From JBBAGE01 sp041655055 (GTDB lineage: Bacteria > Pseudomonadota > Alphaproteobacteria > Rhodobacterales > Rhodobacteraceae), in NCBI GenBank assembly GCA_041655055.1, contig JBBAGE010000062.1, positions 1 to 12,783 of the forward strand: a stretch of DNA of 12,783 nt, written 5' to 3'. The number at the start of each line of letters is the position of its first letter. Position 1 is the first letter of the stretch. Shown here one piece after another: positions 1-7,002 of the stretch. The notes under the pieces were generated by a model. It had not been told where the DNA came from. It saw only the letters and a program-made list of their open reading frames with translations, and searched no databases. Both the position numbers and the translations under genes were made by a program.

Positions 1-1133
1 GCGACGATGCCGACCACGCCGGGATGCCAATCGGGGCCCGCGGCCCAGACCAGCGGACCATCCAGCCCCCGGGTGCGGGCCTGGGCAAAGGCCTGGTCGC
101 GCACGGCATTTTCGATTTCGCGCCGGTCGGCATTCAACTGATCAAGCTGGGCGGCGATCGCGCGGGCCTCGGCTGGGTTGGTGGTGGCAAGCAGGCGCGC
201 GCCAAGATCGGGCGCGCCGATCCGCCCGCCTGCATTGATCCGTGGCCCCAGAAGAAAGCCCAGATGCGTGGCCGTGGGCGCGGTATTCATGCCCGCGACA
301 TCAGCCAGCGCCACCAGCCCGGGCCGGGCACGCTGCGCCAGCACCCGCAGCCCCTGGCGCACCAGCGCGCGGTTCACCCCAATAAGCGGCGCGACATCGG
401 CGACCGTCGCCAGCGCCACCAGATCAAGCGAGGCCATCAGATCGGGCAGGGCGCGGCCCGGGGCGCGCAGGCGGCGATTAACCTCGACCAGCAGCAAAAA
501 CACCACGGCTGCGGCGCAAAGATGTGCCAGATCGCCGGTTTCGTCCTGACGGTTGGGGTTCACCACGGCGGCGCAATCGGGCAAGACCTCGCCGCCCAGA
601 TGGTGGTCGAGCACGATCACATCCGCGCCCTCGGCGGCGGCAATCGCATCATGGCTTAGCGTGCCGCAATCGACGCAGATGATAAGGCTGTGATCACGCG
701 CCAGTTTCTGCATCGCGGGCACATTGGGGCCATAGCCTTCGGTGATGCGATCGGGAATATAGAGGCTGGCGCCATGGCCCATATCGCGCAGCCAGCCCAT
801 CAGCAGCGCCGCCGATGTCGCGCCATCCACATCATAATCGGCAAAGATCGCGATTTTTTCGCGCCCGTTCAGCGCAGCGATAAAACGATCCGCAGCAGGC
901 CCCATATCGCGCAGCCGCATCGGATCGGGCAGCAGATCGCGCAGCGATGGCGCGAGCCATCCGGTCGCTTCGGCCGGGTTGATCCCGCGTTCGGCCATGA
1001 TCCGGCACAGCGCCAGCGGCAGGCTGGTTTCCTGGGCCAGCGCCTCGGCCAGCCGATCCTGCGCGGGCGTGGGGCCGACCCAGCGCCGCCCGGTCAGCGA
1101 GGCATCGACCCCCAGAAAGGCAGCCTCGGACAT
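1..1133 (-). CDS. recJ: Single-stranded-DNA-specific 5'-3' exonuclease RecJ (C-terminus beyond window)
   Basis: RecJ degrades single-stranded DNA 5' to 3' in recombination, mismatch repair and rescue of stalled forks, in the cytoplasm. The reading frame is open from an ATG at 1133 to the window edge and gives 377 residues of an enzyme usually near 570-600. Visible DHH-family motifs are DYDVDG starting at residue 99 (motif I, metal-binding aspartates), a VDCG motif, and DHH at residues 176-178. The last visible residues are WHPGVVGIV, the conserved start of the DHHA1 half. The C-terminal DHHA1 and OB parts lie outside. The start is two bases after the glpX stop, so the two genes are probably co-transcribed and translationally coupled. 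No good ribosome binding site is seen before the ATG. The truncation is only the window edge; there is no internal stop or frameshift. Identity is very secure. Confidence 0.96.
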   Translation of the reverse strand, partial: MSEAAFLGVDASLTGRRWVGPTPAQDRLAEALAQETSLPLALCRIMAERGINPAEATGWLAPSLRDLLPDPMRLRDMGPAADRFIAALNGREKIAIFADYDVDGATSAALLMGWLRDMGHGASLYIPDRITEGYGPNVPAMQKLARDHSLIICVDCGTLSHDAIAAAEGADVIVLDHHLGGEVLPDCAAVVNPNRQDETGDLAHLCAAAVVFLLLVEVNRRLRAPGRALPDLMASLDLVALATVADVAPLIGVNRALVRQGLRVLAQRARPGLVALADVAGMNTAPTATHLGFLLGPRINAGGRIGAPDLGARLLATTNPAEARAIAAQLDQLNADRREIENAVRDQAFAQARTRGLDGPLVWAAGPDWHPGVVGIV

Positions 1134-1135
1134 CG

Positions 1136-2101
1136 CTATTTCGTCGGGTTGCGATAGACCATGCGCCGGACGGAACCGGTTTTCGACCGCATCAGGATGG
1201 TTTCGGTTGTCAGATACCCGGGTTCGCGCCGGATACCCGACAGGATCGACCCATCGGTAACGCCGGTGGCGGCAAAGATCACGTCCTGCGTGACCATGTC
1301 ATCGCGGGTATAGATACGGTCGAGATCGGTGATGCCGGCCTTGGCGGCGCGGGCGCGTTCGTCATCATCGCGAAATTGCAGCCGGCCCCACAATTGCCCG
1401 CCCATACATTTCAGCGCGGCTGCGGCCAGCACCCCTTCGGGCGCGCCGCCCGATCCCATATACATGTCGATGCCGGTGATCTCGGCCTCGGCGCAATGGA
1501 TGACGCCGGCGACATCCCCATCGGTGATCAGCCGGATCGCGGCGCGGGTTTCGCGCAATTCGGCGATCATGTCTTCGTGGCGGGGGCGTTCCAGCACGCA
1601 GACCGTGATATCATCGGTGCGGCAGCCGCGCGCTTTGGCCAATGCCTCGACCCGCTGGCGCGGGGACATTTCCAGGCTGACCACATCCGGCGGATAGCCC
1701 GGCCCGACCGCGAGTTTATCCATATAGACATCGGGCGCATGCAGCAGCGTGTTGCGCGGCGCCATGGCGATGACGGTCAGCGCATTGGGCATGTCCTTGG
1801 CCGTCAGTGTCGTGCCTTCGAGCGGATCGAGCGCGATATCGACGGCGGGGCCATTGCCTGTGCCCACCTCTTCGCCGATGAACAGCATCGGGGCTTCGTC
1901 GCGCTCGCCTTCGCCGATCACAACGACACCGGCGATATCGAGCATGTTGAGCTGTTCGCGCATCGCATTGACCGCGGCCTGATCGGCCGCCTTTTCATCA
2001 CCCCGGCCGACCAGTTTGGCGCTGGCCATCGCGGCGGCCTCGGACACGCGGGCAAGACCCAGCGAAAGCATACGGTCGTGAAATTCTATCGTTTCGGTCA
2101 T
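1136..2101 (-). CDS. glpX: Fructose-1,6-bisphosphatase class II (GlpX type)
   Basis: The enzyme hydrolyses fructose-1,6-bisphosphate to fructose-6-phosphate in gluconeogenesis and, in some relatives, in the Calvin cycle. The protein is 321 residues, the normal size for the GlpX family. Family signatures are GRGDEKAAD (residues 32-40), GEGERDEAPML (63-73) and DPLEGTT (92-98). By analogy with E. coli GlpX, D35, E64, D92 and E95 are the likely metal ligands. The ATG at 2101 is preferred because AGGA lies seven bases upstream and the protein then begins MTETIEF. A TTG eight codons further upstream lacks support. It lies 105 bp downstream of hom and two bases upstream of recJ. A symmetric element stands just before the ribosome binding site (see 2120-2134). 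Identity is secure. Whether it also takes sedoheptulose-1,7-bisphosphate cannot be told from sequence. Confidence 0.96.
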   Translation of the reverse strand: MTETIEFHDRMLSLGLARVSEAAAMASAKLVGRGDEKAADQAAVNAMREQLNMLDIAGVVVIGEGERDEAPMLFIGEEVGTGNGPAVDIALDPLEGTTLTAKDMPNALTVIAMAPRNTLLHAPDVYMDKLAVGPGYPPDVVSLEMSPRQRVEALAKARGCRTDDITVCVLERPRHEDMIAELRETRAAIRLITDGDVAGVIHCAEAEITGIDMYMGSGGAPEGVLAAAALKCMGGQLWGRLQFRDDDERARAAKAGITDLDRIYTRDDMVTQDVIFAATGVTDGSILSGIRREPGYLTTETILMRSKTGSVRRMVYRNPTK

Positions 2102-2119
2102 CGGGAAATCCTGTGCGGG

Positions 2120-2134
2120 AGGCAATATTTGCCT
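2120..2134. promoter_or_regulatory. 15 bp inverted repeat in the hom-glpX gap, possible operator
   Basis: The element reads AGGCAA-TAT-TTGCCT on the plus strand, with perfect six-base arms and a three-base centre. It lies 18 bp upstream of the glpX start, just before the ribosome binding site, in the only long gap between hom and glpX. The AT-rich centre stands out from GC-rich surroundings. A dimeric repressor operator is one reading; a weak leader hairpin is another. No regulator is identified. Confidence 0.35.
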
Positions 2135-2206
2135 GACAGTTACCCCGCCGGGCCCCTGCGCACAAGCTGCAGGCAGCCCGCTTTCGTCGCTAACATGGTG
2201 CGCCGA

Positions 2207-3496
2207 TCAGACCGCTTCGATGCGCAAAGCCACGGGCGCCTGCGCCAGAACGCCGGTCGCCGTCATCCCCGCAATCGCCAGATCAAGCGCGCTGCGCATG
2301 CATTTATGCGTCACGATCAACACCGGGGCGGCGGCATCGTCATGGCCATATTGGCGCATGCGGTCGATGGAAATGCCCTCAGCGCCCAGAACGGTCGCGA
2401 TCTTCGCCAGGGCGCCGGGTTTATCCAGCAGCCGCATGCGCAGGTAATAGGGGGCGGGCACGCTGGTATGGGCGGCAGGCGTCTGGGTCAGCGTGCGGGC
2501 AGGCTGACCAAAGGTCGCGATCCGTGTGCCGCGCGCGATATCGATGATATCGGACAGAACGGCACTGGCGGTCGGCCCTTCGCCGGCACCGGCGCCGCGC
2601 AGCACGATCTGCCCGGCACTATCCCCTTCGAGCACGACCATATTCGTCGCGCCCTCAAGCTGTCCGAGGGGGCTGGATGCGGGCACCAGACAGGGCGACA
2701 TCCGCTGTTCCAGCCCGCGCGCCGTCATTTGCGCGACACCCAGCAGCTTGATCCGATACCCCATATCGGCGGCATGTTCGATATCTTCGATGCTGATCCG
2801 TTCGATCCCTTCAAGCGCGATGGCATCGAAATTCACCTGTGTGCCAAAGGCGACCGCCGCCAGCAGCGCCAGTTTATGCCCTGCATCGATCCCGCCCACG
2901 TCCAGCTTGGGGTCGGCTTCAAGATAGCCAAGCCGGGCTGCGGCATCGAACACTTCGGCATAGGGCAGGCCTTCGTTTTCCATCCGGGTCAGGATGTAAT
3001 TGCAGGTGCCATTCATCACGCCCATCACGCGGGTGATCCTGTTGCCTGCCAGGCCTTCGGTCAGGGCCTTGACGATGGGGATGCCGCCCGCCACGGCGGC
3101 TTCAAACCGGATCAGGCTGCCCTTGGCCTCGGCCGCTTCGGCAAGTTTCTGGCCGTGGATCGCCAGCATCGCCTTGTTGGCGGTGACCACATCCTTGCCG
3201 GTGGCAATCGCGGCCTCGGTCGCGGCTTTGGCCGGGCCATGGGTGCCGCCGATCAATTCGACGAACACATCCACATCGGGGCGGCGCGCCAGCGCCACCG
3301 GATCATCTTCCCAGGCAAAAGCATCAAGCGAGACCCCGCGATCCTTGTTGCGGTTGCGCGCGGAAATGGCGCTGATCGTGATATCGCGCCCGGTGCGGGC
3401 CGCCAGAAGCGCGCCATGACGCTGAACGATCTTGATCACGCCGGCGCCGACGGTTCCTAAACCGGCAATGCCAAGGCGCAGGGGGGCAGCGGTCAT
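2207..3496 (-). CDS. hom: Homoserine dehydrogenase with C-terminal ACT domain
   Basis: The enzyme reduces aspartate-4-semialdehyde to homoserine with NAD(P)H, the branch step to threonine, methionine and isoleucine. The 429-residue protein has the three expected parts. The N-terminal Rossmann fold contains GLGTVGAG (residues 12-19) and ELIGG (80-84), and VVTANKA (103-109) carries K108. The catalytic domain contains VMNGTCNYIL (160-169) and GGIDAGHKLA (201-210); D204 and K208 match the spacing of the catalytic Asp/Lys pair of yeast homoserine dehydrogenase. An ACT domain occupies about 351-425 (YYLRMRLLDKPGALAKI) and usually gives threonine feedback control. The ATG at 3496 has GGAG eight bases upstream. 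A 69 bp gap separates it from the lipoprotein gene, and glpX follows after 105 bp. Length and motifs are complete, and identity is secure. Confidence 0.97.
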   Translation of the reverse strand: MTAAPLRLGIAGLGTVGAGVIKIVQRHGALLAARTGRDITISAISARNRNKDRGVSLDAFAWEDDPVALARRPDVDVFVELIGGTHGPAKAATEAAIATGKDVVTANKAMLAIHGQKLAEAAEAKGSLIRFEAAVAGGIPIVKALTEGLAGNRITRVMGVMNGTCNYILTRMENEGLPYAEVFDAAARLGYLEADPKLDVGGIDAGHKLALLAAVAFGTQVNFDAIALEGIERISIEDIEHAADMGYRIKLLGVAQMTARGLEQRMSPCLVPASSPLGQLEGATNMVVLEGDSAGQIVLRGAGAGEGPTASAVLSDIIDIARGTRIATFGQPARTLTQTPAAHTSVPAPYYLRMRLLDKPGALAKIATVLGAEGISIDRMRQYGHDDAAAPVLIVTHKCMRSALDLAIAGMTATGVLAQAPVALRIEAV

Positions 3497-3565
3497 GTGA
3501 GTCTCCGTGGGATGGGCGCGGTGGGGTTCTGGCTTCTGTTATCCAAAGCCTGCGATGGGCGCAAC

Positions 3566-3871
3566 TCACCCATCGCCATGTGCAGCACGAAGTAAATCAC
3601 GCGTGGCCGGATCGACAACCGGCCCGTCAAGCCCGGCGGCGCGTTCGCGCAAACGTGCGGCGCGGCCGGCCAGCGACTGGGTGGATTCGGCGGCGCCACG
3701 CGGCGGGGCGGTCTGGGCGGTGATATCCGCCAGCGGCGCGATCGCCGGATAGGGCGCGGCCCGGGCTTCGGGGGTGATGGCGGCGTCGAGTTCGGGGAAA
3801 GTCGCACAGCCCGCCAGCGCCAGAATGGCCAAAAGCCCGGCAGGGCGAAGGGGGGGCATGCGGCACATCAT
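3566..3871 (-). CDS. Small putative lipoprotein, function unknown
   Basis: This 101-residue protein has a hydrophobic N-terminal stretch, PAGLLAILALAGC, ending in a clear lipobox L19-A20-G21-C22. It should therefore be exported and lipid-anchored. The mature part is Ala/Pro/Arg-rich, with a probable short helix (RAARLRERAAGLDG) and a closing DPATRDLLRAA. I do not recognise a function, although short lipoproteins of this shape occur in Rhodobacterales. The start is uncertain: ATG codons at 3871, 3868 and 3859 all keep the signal peptide and none has a strong ribosome binding site; GAAAG precedes the first. It lies 62 bp after the TadE-like gene and 69 bp before hom, on the same strand, so it could be read through from the pilus genes or from its own promoter. 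A small hairpin (3888-3901) lies just upstream. Confidence 0.7.
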   Translation of the reverse strand: MMCRMPPLRPAGLLAILALAGCATFPELDAAITPEARAAPYPAIAPLADITAQTAPPRGAAESTQSLAGRAARLRERAAGLDGPVVDPATRDLLRAAHGDG

Positions 3872-3933
3872 CGGCGGGCTTTCGGCAGGGGCGCTTGCCC
3901 CGATATAGGCGTGCAAGGGCCGGGGCGGCAAGC

Positions 3934-4686
3934 CTAGGGATCGTCTGGCGTGTCGGGATCGTCGGGGTCGCCGGGCGGGGCGGGTTCGGGAATCAGAAAA
4001 TCGCCAAAGGCCATCCAGCTATCGGAATCATTGGGATCTTCGTCGGTCAGGACGCCAGTTCCGCCATCGGCGTCGGCATTGCCGGTGGTGTCATCGAAAT
4101 AGATCTGTGCCCCTTCCCAGGCCACCTGCGATGAAAAGCGCGGCGCGGTCGGGATGAAATATTCAAAGACGCGCCCATTCAGGCCGACGTTGAACACAGG
4201 CTCCCAGATCAGCTTGGCCTCGACCAGGATCAGCCGTTCGCCATGCACCAGATTGGGCAGCCGATCCTTGACCGCCGCAAGCCCGGCATTGGTCAGCTTG
4301 GGCATGCCCGCAGGCGCGTAGGACCAACTGATCTGGTAGCTGCCCGGGCTGTTTGTGTCATTCGGATCGTCCAGCACCCATTGGATTTCGGTCACGCGCA
4401 TGGCGGTGTCATAGTCAGAAAAGGTCAGGTGATCGAAGAGCTTCTTCATCCCGTCGATATAGTGTTCATCCACCCCGTCCGTGACGCGGGTAAGCGCATC
4501 GGATACGGTAAAGGCCGCTTTCTCGGCGGTGTTCTTGGTGCGAAACGCGTCGAAATAGGTAAACATCGCCACAAAGGCCCAGGCCAGCAGCGGGAACATC
4601 AACACGGCCTCGACCGTGACGGCGCCGCCGGTGGCGCGGCCAAAATGGCGCAGGCGGGCAAGCAGGGGGCGCAGGCGTGTCATCAT
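3934..4686 (-). CDS. TadE-like pseudopilin with acidic Pro/Asp C-terminal tail
   Basis: The 250-residue protein has a short basic N-terminus (MMTRLRPLLARLRHFGR), then GGAVTVEAVLMFPLL (residues 20-34) leading into a single transmembrane segment to about residue 45. A glycine followed by a hydrophobic stretch with glutamate (E26) is the TadE/TadF-type pseudopilin signature, processed in the family by a TadV-type prepilin peptidase. The rest would face the periplasm. The final part (about 199-250) is strongly acidic and ends in Pro/Asp-rich sequence (PGDPDDPDTPDDP). The protein is longer than a typical TadE. The ATG at 4686 overlaps the upstream TadE stop by four bases (ATGA); a second ATG at 4683 is possible. 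It is the third member of a coupled trio. Assignment to the TadE/TadF class rests on the N-terminal motif, because the periplasmic part is not recognisable to me. Confidence 0.78.
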   Translation of the reverse strand: MMTRLRPLLARLRHFGRATGGAVTVEAVLMFPLLAWAFVAMFTYFDAFRTKNTAEKAAFTVSDALTRVTDGVDEHYIDGMKKLFDHLTFSDYDTAMRVTEIQWVLDDPNDTNSPGSYQISWSYAPAGMPKLTNAGLAAVKDRLPNLVHGERLILVEAKLIWEPVFNVGLNGRVFEYFIPTAPRFSSQVAWEGAQIYFDDTTGNADADGGTGVLTDEDPNDSDSWMAFGDFLIPEPAPPGDPDDPDTPDDP

Positions 4687-5231
4687 TGCGGCTCATTCAC
4701 AAAGGCACTGGTGCTGACCAGTTGATATCCGCCCGAATCATCAAGCGTCAGTTGCGCCCCCAGGCCCGAGGTCGGAAACAGCGGATCGACCACGTAACAG
4801 GCGCGCACAATCATCAATTCGTTTTCCTGCCCGGCATTGAACAGGATATCGGGCCGGATGGTTGATGTGCGATCCACACAGGTGGCCTGCGGCGCGGGCA
4901 TGGCAAAGGTGATATTGGAAATCGGCTGCAGATCCAGATGCATCGCATTCATGCAATCGGGCAGAACCCCGGCATAATCGCAAATCGCGCGGCGCACGTC
5001 GCTTTCATCCACTATGTCATCGGCGCCGCCGCTCATGATGCCAAGGCGCAGATCGCGCACCGCCAGATCGACACCGCGTTCCAGCATGGTCTGGCGCACC
5101 ATCAACACGCCGATTTCGTAGCCCGACAGCAACAGCACGACAAAGGCGGGGAACAGGATCACGAATTCGATCGTGCTCGAACCGCGCTGATCGCCCCGCC
5201 AGCGGGCAAATAACCCGCGTAATCGCGTCAT
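4683..5231 (-). CDS. TadE-family pseudopilin
   Basis: The 182-residue protein has a basic N-terminus (MTRLRGLFARWRGDQ), then RGSSTIEFVILFPAF (residues 16-30), the standard TadE signature with E22, and a single membrane segment to about residue 45. The periplasmic remainder has four cysteines (84, 93, 118, 145) that could form disulfides. In Flp/Tad pilus systems TadE is a pseudopilin needed for assembly of the fibre at the inner membrane. The ATG at 5231 overlaps the stop of the TadG-like gene by four bases (ATGA), and its own stop overlaps the next gene in the same way, so translation is probably coupled across all three. An in-frame alternative start further upstream, inside the TadG-like gene, would place about 34 basic residues before the signature and is rejected. 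Confidence 0.87.
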   Translation of the reverse strand: MTRLRGLFARWRGDQRGSSTIEFVILFPAFVVLLLSGYEIGVLMVRQTMLERGVDLAVRDLRLGIMSGGADDIVDESDVRRAICDYAGVLPDCMNAMHLDLQPISNITFAMPAPQATCVDRTSTIRPDILFNAGQENELMIVRACYVVDPLFPTSGLGAQLTLDDSGGYQLVSTSAFVNEPQ

Positions 5232-6838
5232 TGCACCAGCCTCAGCCGCGAAATCTTGTTGGCGATTTCGGCGAAAGCGGTGGCAAGCTGGGTTCCGGCG
5301 ACGCGGTAGAAATGCGATTCGCTCGATGCGCAATTGGCCATATGAACGGCCGAGGCATTGGTGATCTCAAACCCGATGGAAAAGATCACGATGTCACGGG
5401 ATTTGGCCTGGCTGCAGATCTGGCCCATTCGGGTGTTCTTTGTCGAACCCGACACCGTGTTGTTCGAGGTGGCATTGCGAAAACTGTTATAGGTGCTGTT
5501 GGAATTGGCTGCCCAGCCATGCAGCCGCGCGACATAATCGGTCGTATAAAGCGCCCAGAGATCGGGATAGCTCATCCGAACGGCCGCGTTGCCACCATCG
5601 GCGGTGTCATGATTTCCGCCGGCGCGCACGCGGTAGAAACATTTCGAATTGGTGGGCGTCGGGATCTTGTTGCAGGTGGACGTATCGCGCAGCACCGACA
5701 GCCGCCCGTTGGGATCGCGCCAAACGCGCGACATGCCACTGCTATAGCTATCGGATTGATACCATTGCGTGGTATTAGCGCCATCGGTCATCAGCACGAT
5801 CACCTTGAGCGTCTGGCTGTCGCTGTAATTCACCGGGCGATGGGCGAAGTCGGCATCAATAACACCATCATGCACCAGCCCCTGGGTGACCGGGCGGAAT
5901 GACGGATCGAGCAGCGCCGCGCCCCATTTTACACCGATCTCGGTCGAGGTGTTGCCCGATGCAATCAGTGATTCGATCGCATCTTTCAGATCGTCGCGCG
6001 ACCCGGACAGCGGCAGCACCCGCGAGCTGGGGCGCGGATCGCAGGGAAACCAGCTTGGTGTGATGTTGTATTCCCCGTTGCGGTTCGATGAATATTGGCT
6101 GACCGGATCGAAATGCGCGGTCTGTTTCAGCGCCAGATTGGTTTCGATGATCACCGTCCGAAAATCGGCCGCGTCGAAATCGACGCAGTGCGAATGATCA
6201 TGGCCATGCACGGTGGTGTAATGTTTCAAGATATCGCGGCCTACATTCACCTGGGTGTTATAGGGGATGATCGAAACCGCCACCGTGCCTTCCTGGGCGC
6301 TGTCAAAGATCGTGTCGATAAAATCGCGGGCGGCAACTTTGAGGTTTTGCAGCCGGCGTGATCCGTTCATCGAATTGGAAATATCCAGAACCAGCGAAAT
6401 CTCGATATCTGAAATCCGTTCCTGCGCGCGCCCCTGCATCATGGCGGCCAACGTCGGAATCCCCAGATTTTTCATGAACATCGTCGGCATATTCGCCGTG
6501 GCCGTGGTGCTGACGGTGGAATAGGTCAGATCGTCGGTATCATCGGTCGTGACCGGGTTGAACCGCGACAGCCCGGCCTTGGCGAAATAATCATCGACCA
6601 CGGTTTGCGCATCCACCGTCTGATCCAGCGAGGCGGCGGCCAGAATCGCGCGGTCGAGCGTGTTTTGCACATTGGTGCGCATGCTTTCATAGCGCATCAG
6701 ATCGACGGCCATGCCGCCGGCCATCAGGATCAGCACGAAAATGAACAGCGAAAATATGATGAGCGAGCCACCCTCGTCGCGCCGAAAACGGCGCAGGCGT
6801 GTGAACATGCCAATACCCCTGAACCCGGATCTGTTCAT
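5228..6838 (-). CDS. TadG-like pilus assembly protein with von Willebrand factor A domain
   Basis: The 536-residue protein begins with the Tad/TadG N-terminal module. A basic stretch (RLRRFRRDEGG, residues 14-24) leads into a membrane segment (about 25-47) and the conserved DLMRYESMRTNVQNTLDRAILAAA. A VWA domain follows from about 145. Its MIDAS metal site is D152-x-S154-x-S156 in DISNSMNGS, a TST near 297-299, and D352 in MTDGANT. Insertions in the domain carry an alternating histidine cluster (H211, H213, H215, H217, C218) and six cysteines (218, 266, 389, 400, 475, 503). In Tad systems TadG supports surface attachment and fibre assembly. The ATG at 6838 has AAGGA six bases upstream. ATG at 6808 has AGGGG and would give MFTRLRRF, resembling the starts of the next two genes, so it is a serious alternative. 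It is the first gene of an ATGA-coupled trio. Confidence 0.88.
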   Translation of the reverse strand: MNRSGFRGIGMFTRLRRFRRDEGGSLIIFSLFIFVLILMAGGMAVDLMRYESMRTNVQNTLDRAILAAASLDQTVDAQTVVDDYFAKAGLSRFNPVTTDDTDDLTYSTVSTTATANMPTMFMKNLGIPTLAAMMQGRAQERISDIEISLVLDISNSMNGSRRLQNLKVAARDFIDTIFDSAQEGTVAVSIIPYNTQVNVGRDILKHYTTVHGHDHSHCVDFDAADFRTVIIETNLALKQTAHFDPVSQYSSNRNGEYNITPSWFPCDPRPSSRVLPLSGSRDDLKDAIESLIASGNTSTEIGVKWGAALLDPSFRPVTQGLVHDGVIDADFAHRPVNYSDSQTLKVIVLMTDGANTTQWYQSDSYSSGMSRVWRDPNGRLSVLRDTSTCNKIPTPTNSKCFYRVRAGGNHDTADGGNAAVRMSYPDLWALYTTDYVARLHGWAANSNSTYNSFRNATSNNTVSGSTKNTRMGQICSQAKSRDIVIFSIGFEITNASAVHMANCASSESHFYRVAGTQLATAFAEIANKISRLRLVQ

Positions 6839-6924
6839 ATCTGATCCTTACCTTGGTCGCTGCCCGATCGGATGGGCAGAGTCGAGTGATTACAGTTAGC
6901 GTCTATCGGTGGCGAAAATGTGGC

Positions 6925-6939
6925 GTTAACGGAAATTAA
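6925..6939 (-). promoter_or_regulatory. CtrA-like site upstream of the Tad-type operon
   Basis: On the minus strand this reads TTAA-TTTCCG-TTAAC, two half-sites of the cell-cycle regulator CtrA, about 87 bp before the TadG-like start. The classical CtrA box has seven bases between the TTAA units and here there are six, so it is a near match. CtrA is known to control motility and pilus genes in many alphaproteobacteria. A GANTC site (6879-6883) lies between the box and the gene. The functional claim is inference. Confidence 0.4.
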
Positions 6940-6967
6940 TGCCTGCCGCGTGACGCGGTGGCCCGGC

Positions 6968-6996
6968 TGGACTTTGGCGGTCGCGCACCCGATACT
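6968..6996 (+). promoter_or_regulatory. Candidate dnaG promoter giving a leaderless transcript
   Basis: TGGACT (6968-6973) as -35 and GATACT (6991-6996) as -10 each match the sigma-70 consensus at four of six positions, with an ideal 17 bp spacer. Transcription would start about seven bases after the -10 box, at or next to the A of the dnaG ATG at 7003. No Shine-Dalgarno sequence precedes that ATG, which agrees with a leaderless message. Chance matches of this quality are not rare. Confidence 0.35.
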
Positions 6997-7002
6997 CACG
7001 GC

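Noticed and set aside
24..659. Plus-strand open frames opposite recJ
   Set aside because: The minus strand encodes DYDVDG, DHH and WHPGVVGIV motifs of RecJ; the plus-strand frames have no coherent protein features.
1376..3460. A 694-codon open frame on the plus strand antisense to glpX and hom
   Set aside because: It lies opposite two certain genes, its translation is rich in His, Gln, Arg and Asp as expected for an antisense frame of GC-rich code, and it has no recognisable domain. GC-rich codon bias removes stops in such frames.
3531..3550. GGCTT/AAGCC inverted repeat upstream of hom
   Set aside because: Only five pairs around a ten-base loop with no T-tract; too weak to call a terminator or operator.
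3888..3901. GGGGC/GCCCC hairpin upstream of the lipoprotein gene as a terminator of the Tad-type genes
   Set aside because: Short stem without a T-tract; it does not support a termination call.
6862..6877. GCCC/GGGC hairpin in the 5' leader of the TadG-like gene
   Set aside because: Four to five pairs plus one wobble around a loop; common by chance in GC-rich DNA and not placed to occlude the ribosome binding site clearly.
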